Virus record (IMG/VR): IMGVR_UViG_3300029982_000016
Location: 1-64,000 of that record
Length of the DNA: 64,000 nt
Direction: 5' to 3' (one strand)
Source of the DNA: a virus
Of this stretch, positions 20,309 to 28,384 are shown in pieces. The position numbers and the translations under genes are program-made. Under the pieces are notes generated by a model, which had not been told where the DNA came from, did not search any database, and was given only the letters and a program-made list of their open reading frames with translations. Within the stretch, counting starts at the first letter, position 1; each line of letters begins with the position of its first letter.

Positions 20309-23300
20309 TTACCCTAATTGAGTTACAACATTAGAAGAGGTATCGACTACTACCCCTCCATTAAAGGGGTTGATGGTTACTGTTCTTGATAAAACCGAAT
20401 TTGCTGAAAGCAAAGCGCTCCCACTAGTTTGAAAATCTGAAGTAACAACTATGCTGGAGTTGAATTCAACCTGAGCAACCACCGTCGCGCTAACAACATT
20501 TGTCTCTGCCCCAACCGCGTGTGTTTGAAGATTGAGGGTTGAATTACGTTCCCCAACAAAGAAAGAACCGGGAGATGTCGAAACATCTACTGCTAAACTC
20601 ACATTAGAAACTGTAATCTCCGATGAGCTTGCTACCATACCCGTTCCACCATCTGGAAGTGTAATACTGCCTCCATCAAGAATGACGTTGCAGCCTTGAG
20701 AGAATGCCCCGGCTTGAATGTTGTCTTCGAACACACAATCTACAAGATCAACATCTGAGTCGATGGCATAAATGGCCGGGTTGGTGAACCCTTTGAATGT
20801 AAGCCCATTGAAAATAACACGGGTGTTATCCACAAAGAAAGCCGAAGTAGGACCATTACCGAAGCCAGTGAATCCTGTGGCATCTATCACAACTGGATTG
20901 GTCGCCCCAGCTACTGCTGTAATTACCAAGCGCCCTACTTCTTGAATTGTAAAAGCAAGGTTACCCAACGCATAATAAACTGCGGAACGGATGTCGCCAT
21001 CCCCCAAAGCAATTTCTTGGAGGCTTCCCTGAATATCTGAAATCGAGAAAGGTGAATTTGTATCCACAAGCTGGATAGAGCACGGGTCACGGAGGACCGG
21101 AGGCAGCACATCCAACGCTGCTGTGATAGTCAACTTCGGGGTCGCCAAACTTAAACCATCGTTGTTGTCGTTACCTGTAGCATTGTTGACGTATAAAACA
21201 ATCGGGGCTGTGGTTGCTTGAAGATTCTGCCCTAACACAGTACGGGCTACTGGAGGGGTGATAGCAAACCCCACATGAGGTAGTGCTTGGAAAAACCCAC
21301 GACCGCCCCCACCAGAAATGAATTGAATGTCCTTACGAAAATCCTTATTCATAGGCAGGATGAAATCGTTGGTGTGAAGAGGGACTTCGAAGGTGTGCTC
21401 CACATTATCCTGACGCATTGCCACATAGTTAGAGTCAAATAATGAGGCCAACGGAGTGTTTACTAGCGTAGCATCCGGCCAGTTCACCAAAGCTGGAAGC
21501 GTGGTAGAGATAGGGATTTCTCGATTGTATGGATACACATCTTCGAGACCAATAAGTGGTGCGGCTCCCGTTCCGTTAGTGGTAACCAACGCATTGTCGT
21601 CGTTATGGATCACTTCATAATTACGATTCAACACACCTTCACCTTGATAAGGGATGTAACGCTCGACTATCGTCATGCTAGATGATGGGTTGAAGGCGGG
21701 GAGAATCGACCCGCAGAAAAGGAAGGTAGAAGCAGAATAATCTCCAATGAGGATGACTGTGGCGTATGCCCCATTGAAATTCACAGTGGAACATATCGTT
21801 GAATTCAAATTACCGTACTGATCGAGAACCCACATGAGTCGATTGGAATCATCACCGGAGATTCCTTTGATGATGCAGTTGTTCGCGGCCAGCACAATCG
21901 TTGTCAACGTACCGTTAAATTGATTTGACTCTACGATCACACGACTATCCATGGGGAAGTTTGAATCTCCCACATAATTGCCAAACAGCACTGTTTCTTC
22001 AATCTCAGTAACCCCCTTAACCGGGGCGTTGTACACAAGCTGGGCTGTGTCTTGTGCAAGGAAAGTCATGATGAGATTGGAATCGCTTGGTACTGCCTGA
22101 TTGAGAATAGCTACACAGTTTGTCCCCTTCATTGAAAGAGAAGAGACTGTATAGGGGGTTCCTGTTGTCTTATCAACGATACTGATGGGATATAGCCCAT
22201 TTACACCAGAGTTCAAGCCTAAACGACTAAGAAGAAAAGTCGTCGTGCTGTTCACTACTGTTCCAGAAGATGCTGGAACAACGATTCCAATTCTTGTGCC
22301 AAACACAAGATTGGAATACTCAGGGTTATACGTCAGAACACCATACGCCTTAGTCGTCAATGGGGTAGAAAATATCTCATATTCGGAGACCCCATATATG
22401 GGAAGATTCTTACTCAAATCTGAGAGTGTCCCCCCATCCACTGCAATTGGGATTTCCCGCAAATCAGAACCAGAGTTAGCTGGGTACTGAACTCCGAGCG
22501 TGCAATAGATATTCTGAGCGCCGGGGTCAAATGGTGTACCTTGCAAATTCTTGGTAAAGGTCACAGAAACAGCCGAGGTGCCAAGTCCTGTAATTTGTAG
22601 TTGCCCTGACAAGAGGTTAATGGTGGTCTTCACATTGTTAGACACGTTAAACCCTTGCACTATAAGCGACTGAATTATGGCTGGGGATGAGGATGAAGGA
22701 AGTGAGACGGTGAAGATGTCCCCCTGCATCCATGGGCCACTCTGAGAACTCGATGGAGACCAGTAAGATTTCATGCTGGTTGTAATTTGTTTGGACACAT
22801 AAAAGGTGCGTAAGTCTGAACTGAACCCATTCGCAAACCCATCCCAGTTTTTTGATAGGGTATTAGTGTTCGGTATTGCTGTGGGGCTGACCGAGATGTA
22901 GTAGTCCAACGCTGACCCTAAAGCCTCAGCCTTAAGACCGTAACCATCCCCACGTCCAATCGCAATCCTAGAGTTACCTGTGATTAGGTCTACGAACCCC
23001 TCCCGCATAATCTTGTCCAAATCCCATGCATCAAGAGTCACAGTTTGACGAGTGTCCACCACATCATCAGGGAAGATTTGATCGGCGAGTTTGGAATCAA
23101 AACGACCTGAAATACCAGAAGAAAGAAGCCCTGTCACTCCTGATACTGAAGCATCGCCACAACCGAAGATGTTACCCGAAAGGCTAAATGGCCCTGAGTT
23201 GCGCTGGAACATCACAGCTATAGGCATAGCGTAGGTGTACCCATCCATGGTACCTAATGCGTTGGTAACATTACCATCCCCCGCTTGCCAAACCCCCGTA

Positions 23301-24094
23301 TCACCGTTGATGCTTCCCATGTTGGTGAATTGGTATATTGTGTCAACAAATGGGGCTGTGTTAGAAGCGGTTCCTTGCCCATACACAATCTCAGAGGGGA
23401 TAGCACCGGGATCGAGACCAAACTGATACTTCGTAAAATCATAAGTAAGAGCCACACGTTGGATATTGAAACGCCATTGGATTTGAGCACGTTCAGTGGT
23501 CAAGAGGCCAGTTCCTGCGGTTGTCGTCGCAAAAATATCAACAGAGTCATCTGGCATAATCTCTGCATTTGACGGGTCTGGAGATGTGCAACCATACGGG
23601 TAGAAGTATCGAAGCTTACCTACCGGGTCAAGGTAGTATCCAGTAGGCTGTATTGGGTCGAGGGCTTGATACCAAATCTCAAGGAAAATAACATAGATAC
23701 GGGCGTCCTCATTAGCATAACCATTTGCCCAATACACTGGCTGCTGAGAAGGCGCAAGCGTAATGCGATTTTGTGTGAGGTCGGCGGAGTTGAACCCACA
23801 AATTGAAATCACTTCCCCATTGAACAAAACATCAAAAGCTGGGATTACAAACGTATTGGGGATGAAAGGAGTAAAGTTCATCGAGGTGTAAGTCAAGCAC
23901 CCAGATGTTGCTGATTTATCCGCGAGAAGGAGGTGCCGTTTGTAGTCCTGAAGTGTTTGTATAAGATTGACATCAGCATCGCTGATTTGGTGGTCATGTA
24001 ACCCCACCACACAGAGAAGGCTCTTTCCCGCAGCATCAAGGGTTCTTGACACAACAGAGGGGAATTGAAACGAAGGGTTGTCTATGTTTGTCAC
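20309..24094 (-). CDS. Tail fibre/baseplate protein with C-terminal parallel beta-helix
   Basis: A 1261-aa protein starting at a GTG (24094) with AGAGGA upstream and directly abutting the stop of the preceding gene. The N-terminal 350 residues (DYKRHLLLADKSATSG, YVIFLEIWYQAL, DPVGKLRYFYPYG) resemble virion-anchoring regions of DUF4815-type phage fibre proteins. Residues about 960-1200 look like a right-handed parallel beta-helix of the pectate-lyase kind: NNATGNDNNDGLSLATPKLT opens it, then short repeats such as VIFNGLTFKGF and VDLVDCVFEDN follow. This architecture is common in receptor-binding or polysaccharide-degrading spikes. No catalytic residues can be assigned, so enzymatic activity is open. 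Confidence 0.65.
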   Translation of the reverse strand: MTNIDNPSFQFPSVVSRTLDAAGKSLLCVVGLHDHQISDADVNLIQTLQDYKRHLLLADKSATSGCLTYTSMNFTPFIPNTFVIPAFDVLFNGEVISICGFNSADLTQNRITLAPSQQPVYWANGYANEDARIYVIFLEIWYQALDPIQPTGYYLDPVGKLRYFYPYGCTSPDPSNAEIMPDDSVDIFATTTAGTGLLTTERAQIQWRFNIQRVALTYDFTKYQFGLDPGAIPSEIVYGQGTASNTAPFVDTIYQFTNMGSINGDTGVWQAGDGNVTNALGTMDGYTYAMPIAVMFQRNSGPFSLSGNIFGCGDASVSGVTGLLSSGISGRFDSKLADQIFPDDVVDTRQTVTLDAWDLDKIMREGFVDLITGNSRIAIGRGDGYGLKAEALGSALDYYISVSPTAIPNTNTLSKNWDGFANGFSSDLRTFYVSKQITTSMKSYWSPSSSQSGPWMQGDIFTVSLPSSSSPAIIQSLIVQGFNVSNNVKTTINLLSGQLQITGLGTSAVSVTFTKNLQGTPFDPGAQNIYCTLGVQYPANSGSDLREIPIAVDGGTLSDLSKNLPIYGVSEYEIFSTPLTTKAYGVLTYNPEYSNLVFGTRIGIVVPASSGTVVNSTTTFLLSRLGLNSGVNGLYPISIVDKTTGTPYTVSSLSMKGTNCVAILNQAVPSDSNLIMTFLAQDTAQLVYNAPVKGVTEIEETVLFGNYVGDSNFPMDSRVIVESNQFNGTLTTIVLAANNCIIKGISGDDSNRLMWVLDQYGNLNSTICSTVNFNGAYATVILIGDYSASTFLFCGSILPAFNPSSSMTIVERYIPYQGEGVLNRNYEVIHNDDNALVTTNGTGAAPLIGLEDVYPYNREIPISTTLPALVNWPDATLVNTPLASLFDSNYVAMRQDNVEHTFEVPLHTNDFILPMNKDFRKDIQFISGGGGRGFFQALPHVGFAITPPVARTVLGQNLQATTAPIVLYVNNATGNDNNDGLSLATPKLTITAALDVLPPVLRDPCSIQLVDTNSPFSISDIQGSLQEIALGDGDIRSAVYYALGNLAFTIQEVGRLVITAVAGATNPVVIDATGFTGFGNGPTSAFFVDNTRVIFNGLTFKGFTNPAIYAIDSDVDLVDCVFEDNIQAGAFSQGCNVILDGGSITLPDGGTGMVASSSEITVSNVSLAVDVSTSPGSFFVGERNSTLNLQTHAVGAETNVVSATVVAQVEFNSSIVVTSDFQTSGSALLSANSVLSRTVTINPFNGGVVVDTSSNVVTQLG

Positions 24095-24487
24095 TTATTT
24101 ATCCTCTTCAAAAATATGATTCCCACAATCTTTTATCTTTTCAAGTCGAAGGTTAGTTCCAGCGACACTAACCATGTTCCCACAGACGCAGCGGCAGTCC
24201 CACATCATCGCCCGTCCCTTCTTTGTTCTACTTTTCCAAAGTACCAGAAGACAACCAAACCTCCGATTCACTAAACTGTATTTTCTTTCAGCCTTAGCTT
24301 TTTTTAGTTGTAGTCGAGCGCAACCACAGCTTTTAGTTTTCCCTGTTAGTAAATCTTCTTGTCGAATCAGCTTACGCTTTCCACAGCGGCATTGGCATAC
24401 CCATTTAGAGCGCCCTCTATCCATTTCACGATAAAGTGCGACCAAGACCCCAAACTGTTTGCTTGTTAAATCCTTAGCTTCTCGCAT
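24095..24487 (-). CDS. HNH-less DNA-binding protein related to the adjacent homing endonuclease
   Basis: A 130-aa protein with two copies of the zinc-ribbon module W-x-C-x-C-x-CG...(K)SCGC: one reads WVCQCRCGKRKLIR and ends KSCGC, the second reads MWDCRCVCGNMV and ends KDCGN. The same module occurs twice in the neighbouring HNH endonuclease (24494-25231). Unlike that protein it ends without any nuclease domain. The start follows the endonuclease stop by 6 nt, so the pair is co-translated. It could be a decayed duplicate that lost its HNH part or a regulator of the endonuclease. The second copy has lost the last Cys, favouring decay. Confidence 0.6.
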   Translation of the reverse strand: MREAKDLTSKQFGVLVALYREMDRGRSKWVCQCRCGKRKLIRQEDLLTGKTKSCGCARLQLKKAKAERKYSLVNRRFGCLLVLWKSRTKKGRAMMWDCRCVCGNMVSVAGTNLRLEKIKDCGNHIFEEDK

Positions 24488-24493
24488 CTCTAC

Positions 24494-25231
24494 CTAGAAG
24501 ACAATAGTCGGCAAACTGTTTTGGTGTTGGTGAATTTTTCCAACGTGGGCTAAGAACTTTTCTTTACTAACGTTTCGTTTCATCCAATTACATTCCCAAC
24601 AACAAGAAACCACGTTACTTGAGATATACCCCCGCTCATTATCTAGTCGGTCGATACCACTATATGTAAAATCACCATAGTTAAGAGGCTTAGAGTGACA
24701 ATTAGAAGGAGCTTCACCACAATAAAAACAGGAGCCAAGGAACAGCCTGTCTACTTCGGCCTCTGTCAGCCCCCATTCTAACCCTCGTTTTTTAGCTTTT
24801 TGTTTGTAGCAACCTACAACCGAATTCCTCGATGACACACCATAGGAAAGTCGAACCGCAGCCGCAGCTTTTCTTTGACTGACAGCCCGTAAACACCCAC
24901 AGCTTTGAGTACCCCCACTACTAAGTTGGTGCCCAATAACAATAGGGGTGTTTCCACAATCGCAAAGACATTCCCATTTAGAGTTTCCCGTCGTATTAGT
25001 AGAGTGCCATCTTATAACTATCAGCTTACCAAAGCGCTGACCTACTAAGTCTACGCGACGATGTAAACACCCGCAACTTTTGGTAGCGTACAATTCCGTC
25101 CTTCTTATCACTTTCTCAACCCCGCAATCACAATGAACCAACCATGTAGGAATGCCGCTGAGGGTACCCACCCTTTTCAAAACTACTAACTTACCGAAAC
25201 GCTGTCCACTTATATCTATAAACTTACCCAT
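24494..25231 (-). CDS. HNH homing endonuclease with two N-terminal zinc-ribbon DNA-binding modules
   Basis: A 245-aa protein. I choose the ATG at 25231 because AAGGAGAG lies 7 nt upstream; an earlier in-frame start at 25288 has no such site. Residues 1-110 hold two copies of G-Q-R-F-G-K-L...W...CDCG...SCGC. The C-terminal third has an HNH core: CFYCGEAPSN, then SGIDRLDNERGY, then NVVSCCWECNWMKR. This is the common phage-type HNH with paired CxxC zinc ligands. It lies at the border between the minus-strand fibre operon and the plus-strand fibre island, a usual place for selfish endonucleases in phage genomes. Confidence 0.8.
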   Translation of the reverse strand: MGKFIDISGQRFGKLVVLKRVGTLSGIPTWLVHCDCGVEKVIRRTELYATKSCGCLHRRVDLVGQRFGKLIVIRWHSTNTTGNSKWECLCDCGNTPIVIGHQLSSGGTQSCGCLRAVSQRKAAAAVRLSYGVSSRNSVVGCYKQKAKKRGLEWGLTEAEVDRLFLGSCFYCGEAPSNCHSKPLNYGDFTYSGIDRLDNERGYISSNVVSCCWECNWMKRNVSKEKFLAHVGKIHQHQNSLPTIVF

Positions 25232-25326
25232 CGTCTTACTCTCCTTACTTATATATTGAGCAGTTGGTAAATCGGTGGTCGTGAACAAATACTATGACTT
25301 TCAATCTCATTAAGTGAGAGGATTTG
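25232..25326. promoter_or_regulatory. Divergent intergenic region between two fibre modules
   Basis: The 95 nt between the HNH gene (leftward) and the fibre gene at 25327 (rightward) should hold promoters for both. For the rightward gene a TACTAT at 25290-25295 could be a -10 box, but the best upstream TTG (TTGGTA, 25264-25269) is 20 nt away. No convincing leftward promoter was seen. Confidence 0.3.
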
Positions 25327-25923
25327 ATGGCGACCATACCTTACAATTACATCAATCAGTCCATGGTGGCTTCGTGTTTAATCCAACCCAAAGACATCGA
25401 CTCTTTTTATTTCCCAACTAGTCAATCCCACACAGGGTATGCATGGGATGGCACCTTATACTCCGCTGGAGTACAACAGGCTGGGCCAGTGTATGCTTCG
25501 TGGTACTCAGAGGGACAAGGGACATATCGTGGTGTTCTCAAAACTTTTCCACAATCCGGGTTGGTGCTTCTCTCTAAGGTAGCTCTAACTATTCTCGATG
25601 GAAGTAGTTTGCCTATAAATCTGTGGATGCTTTTCCTGCTTCAAAATACGTTGGTAGACCCAACTTCCGCAAGCCCCACAGGGTTTGCCCTCGTGGATAA
25701 CTTCAATAGCGAACTCAATGGGTGGTCCCCTTCCGGGTTAGCCTACGCCGATGGTGTTCTATCAGCCATCTTCACCCCGGATTACGGTAATAAAAGTTTG
25801 GTTTCCTCTGATAGCACCAGCTTTAACGTCAACTCCATTATGGTCATCAACATCGACTTCTCTCAAGACAGAGTGTATCTCGATGTCGCGGTGGACACAA
25901 GTGGCGGGTTGCCAACTTTGTAA
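25327..25923 (+). CDS. Small beta-rich tail fibre-region protein
   Basis: A 198-aa protein; I take the ATG at 25327 with GAGAGG upstream, rather than a TTG one codon earlier. The first 110 residues form an all-beta segment (FYFPTSQSHTGYAWDGT, VLKTFPQSGLVLLSK). The C-terminal part (VDNFNSELNGWSPSG, then MVINIDFSQDR) has a lectin/concanavalin-like look. No signal peptide. It is the first gene of the plus-strand fibre island, 9 nt before the next gene. No family recognised; a virion adhesin or fibre chaperone are both possible. Confidence 0.5.
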   Translation: MATIPYNYINQSMVASCLIQPKDIDSFYFPTSQSHTGYAWDGTLYSAGVQQAGPVYASWYSEGQGTYRGVLKTFPQSGLVLLSKVALTILDGSSLPINLWMLFLLQNTLVDPTSASPTGFALVDNFNSELNGWSPSGLAYADGVLSAIFTPDYGNKSLVSSDSTSFNVNSIMVINIDFSQDRVYLDVAVDTSGGLPTL

Positions 25924-25932
25924 AGGCGTCCA

Positions 25933-27291
25933 ATGTCAGTTAACTTAGTACAAACCGCATCAATCACTAAAAACACATCCACGAGTGTGGTGCTCAATTT
26001 CCCGTCCGTAACCAAGGCCGGGAATTTGTTAGTTATGATTGCGACTACGTATTCGATGCCCGGTGGCATGTCACAATATGTTACTGGGGTGTCTGACTCA
26101 GGATATAACAACTGGAATGCCGTCCAACAGCAATTTGCTAAAGACACCCACTCTCCAAGTGGCACCGGAAGTATCTGTTTGTGGGCTGTTGGAAACGCAA
26201 ACCCAGTCTCAAGCATCGTCGTAAACACTATACCAACCTCATTACTCCAATCTGTTTTTATCTATGAGTTTAGCGGCATTCAACCCACCCCTCTTCCTAT
26301 TGACATTTCCACCATTGGTGCCAACTCCTTAGGCGCTAAAATTCACACCACTGACGTTGGTCGGTTAATTTTGGGTGGTGCGCTTGCTACTTATAGTGGA
26401 ATCATCTCAGGAGCACAATCACCAGCTACAGGTATGCACGTAGGTGTGGCGGGTTCCTACACACTAAAAGGAACTAATTACCATAATTATGTTGGGGATG
26501 GGTACTATCAGTCGGGCACCAGCGGCGATAACCTTCTCTACTTTTCAGGTGTATCAGGGACAAACCCAGCCTCTATCCAATCAATTGTAGTTGCATTCAT
26601 TCAACAAAATGAGGGTGTGGAGGTTCTAACTCTGGCTGAGATATTGACGGTGACTTCCCCCAACCCCGGTAACTTCAGCACCGCGCATGGACTTAACACC
26701 ACCCCTGCCCTAATCGAAGTCATCCCCACATCATCCGGAGCGTTTTGGGCTCAAAACCCAGCGTATGATGGAACTAATATCAACCTCGTAGCATCGGACG
26801 AGGGATTGACCGCCCTTGTTGCCGTGTATGTGTCTTCATTTAGCTCTGATGTAACTGTCCCCATCACTTCTCTCTCTGTCACCTCCCCTGATCCGGGTAA
26901 CTTCACAGTGGCACACAATCTTGGAGTTACTCCATCCTTAATTGAAATTCTTCCCACGTCAAGTGGGGCTATTTGGGCACAAACACAGGTTTATGACGAC
27001 ACACTTATTTATCTTTCAGCCTCTGATATAGGGGTGACCGCAGAGGTTTCTGTCTTCCCGCCAGCTTCACCTTTGAATATTGCGATTCCAGCTACGACAT
27101 TATTTGTGGACTCACCGGCAGGGGGTAATTTCACTGTGACACATGGGCTTGGCAATGTTCCCTCAAGAATCGAAATCCTCTCCACTTCAAACGGGGCGAT
27201 GTGGGCTCAGACACCAGCTTTCGATGGAACCTATATATACCTTGTGGCTTCGGATGAAGCTGTGACTGCACAAATTTCTGTTTACGCTTAG
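25933..27291 (+). CDS. Fibre protein with three C-terminal repeats
   Basis: A 452-aa protein. The first 220 residues form one beta domain (TKAGNLLVMIATTYS, VSDSGYNNWNAV, FIYEFSGIQPTPLPID) of a kind common in phage and bacterial surface proteins. Three repeats of about 75 residues follow from residues 234, 310 and 386, each with SP.PGNF...HGL...P..IE.LPTSSGA.WAQ...YD.T.I.L.ASD.G.TA.V.V. Such H.LG..P..IE units are typical of phage fibre shafts. AAAGG lies upstream of the ATG. The decayed copy at 31493-31928 resembles its N-terminal domain, suggesting fibre genes have been exchanged here. Confidence 0.6.
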   Translation: MSVNLVQTASITKNTSTSVVLNFPSVTKAGNLLVMIATTYSMPGGMSQYVTGVSDSGYNNWNAVQQQFAKDTHSPSGTGSICLWAVGNANPVSSIVVNTIPTSLLQSVFIYEFSGIQPTPLPIDISTIGANSLGAKIHTTDVGRLILGGALATYSGIISGAQSPATGMHVGVAGSYTLKGTNYHNYVGDGYYQSGTSGDNLLYFSGVSGTNPASIQSIVVAFIQQNEGVEVLTLAEILTVTSPNPGNFSTAHGLNTTPALIEVIPTSSGAFWAQNPAYDGTNINLVASDEGLTALVAVYVSSFSSDVTVPITSLSVTSPDPGNFTVAHNLGVTPSLIEILPTSSGAIWAQTQVYDDTLIYLSASDIGVTAEVSVFPPASPLNIAIPATTLFVDSPAGGNFTVTHGLGNVPSRIEILSTSNGAMWAQTPAFDGTYIYLVASDEAVTAQISVYA

Positions 27292-27301
27292 GGAGAATTG
27301 A

Positions 27302-28384
27302 ATGAAAACACTCACCGTTTGGATTGGACTGCTGCTTAGCTCATTTTGTGCTGCGGCTCAACAGCCGCAATCTCCGACAACCCCTATTTACAAAGTTAAC
27401 GCAGAGACCGCCAATGGGGTGGCTCCCGGTTATGCTCCCTGTGCTGATGCCTCCATATCATGCTCTAGCACAACCGGCCTAAACTTATACCTCGGTCCGG
27501 GAACAGTGAACTGCAACGGTGTGATGGTCAGTTATGCTGGGGGAACTCTTGCATTAAACGCAAGTACAACCAACTACATTTATTTAAACACAGCAAGTAG
27601 CTGTGTCCCGGCCAACAAAACGACAGTGTTCACTACCAGTGATATTCCCCTTGCTGTTGTGGTAACAAATGGTAGTCAGGTTACTGCCACCTGTGGCTCT
27701 GGAAGCCAACCTTGTATTACTGATGACCGAACCATATTTACTTACATTCAACCCTCGACCTCATTCGTAATCAACTCCTTTACAGGGTGTAGTGGCACCC
27801 TCGAAATTGGTGCAACAGCAACTAACCCAACGTGCTCTGCTACCTACTCTTCCACACCAACAAGTGCAAGCATTACGAACACCGACAGTGTCGATTCTCC
27901 TCTAGTGTTGACCACCCCATTTACCAGTGGCACCATTGTTGGAAGTTTCCACCACACAGCAGCGGCGACGACTACAATCACCCTCACCGCAATCAGTGGA
28001 GTAACAACAAAAACCGCTACCCTAACTTACACTTGGAACCCTCGCATTTTTGCTGGCATCGGTTCTGCGGGGGCGAGTTCTTCAGTTACAGCATCAGGAA
28101 CAACTGCGGTTCTTAGTACATCTGATGTTTTATCAAGCGCAGGTTTAGGCACAGAAGTTGTAGGTGAGACGTTTTCAGCCCTTCAGCCAAGTGGACAGTC
28201 TATATATTTACTTCTTACAGGAAACACCCATACTTTTGTTGACGTTGGAACAGGGTTTCCTTTAGTGTTTAACGCTCCGACCACTGTAACTTTCGTTAAT
28301 CAAAACGGTTCCACTGTAACCATGTACCTTTACCAGAGCACTAATCTGCTCTATGGAACTTATACCCCTAAGGTGACCAGCTAA
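27302..28384 (+). CDS. Fibre-like protein with N-terminal signal peptide
   Basis: A 360-aa protein opening with a classical signal peptide (MKTLTVWIGLLLSSFCAAAQ; positive N-region, hydrophobic core, AxA-type cleavage near residue 19). The mature part is beta-rich with many Thr/Ser and Cys pairs (PCADASISCSSTTG, CGSGSQPC), which suits an oxidised compartment. Residues 160-240 resemble an Ig-like unit rich in TLTAISG-type turns. GGGAGA lies before the ATG, and its stop overlaps the next start by one base (TAATG). Signal peptides are unusual on virion proteins, so it may act in the periplasm or on the host surface. Confidence 0.55.
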   Translation: MKTLTVWIGLLLSSFCAAAQQPQSPTTPIYKVNAETANGVAPGYAPCADASISCSSTTGLNLYLGPGTVNCNGVMVSYAGGTLALNASTTNYIYLNTASSCVPANKTTVFTTSDIPLAVVVTNGSQVTATCGSGSQPCITDDRTIFTYIQPSTSFVINSFTGCSGTLEIGATATNPTCSATYSSTPTSASITNTDSVDSPLVLTTPFTSGTIVGSFHHTAAATTTITLTAISGVTTKTATLTYTWNPRIFAGIGSAGASSSVTASGTTAVLSTSDVLSSAGLGTEVVGETFSALQPSGQSIYLLLTGNTHTFVDVGTGFPLVFNAPTTVTFVNQNGSTVTMYLYQSTNLLYGTYTPKVTS

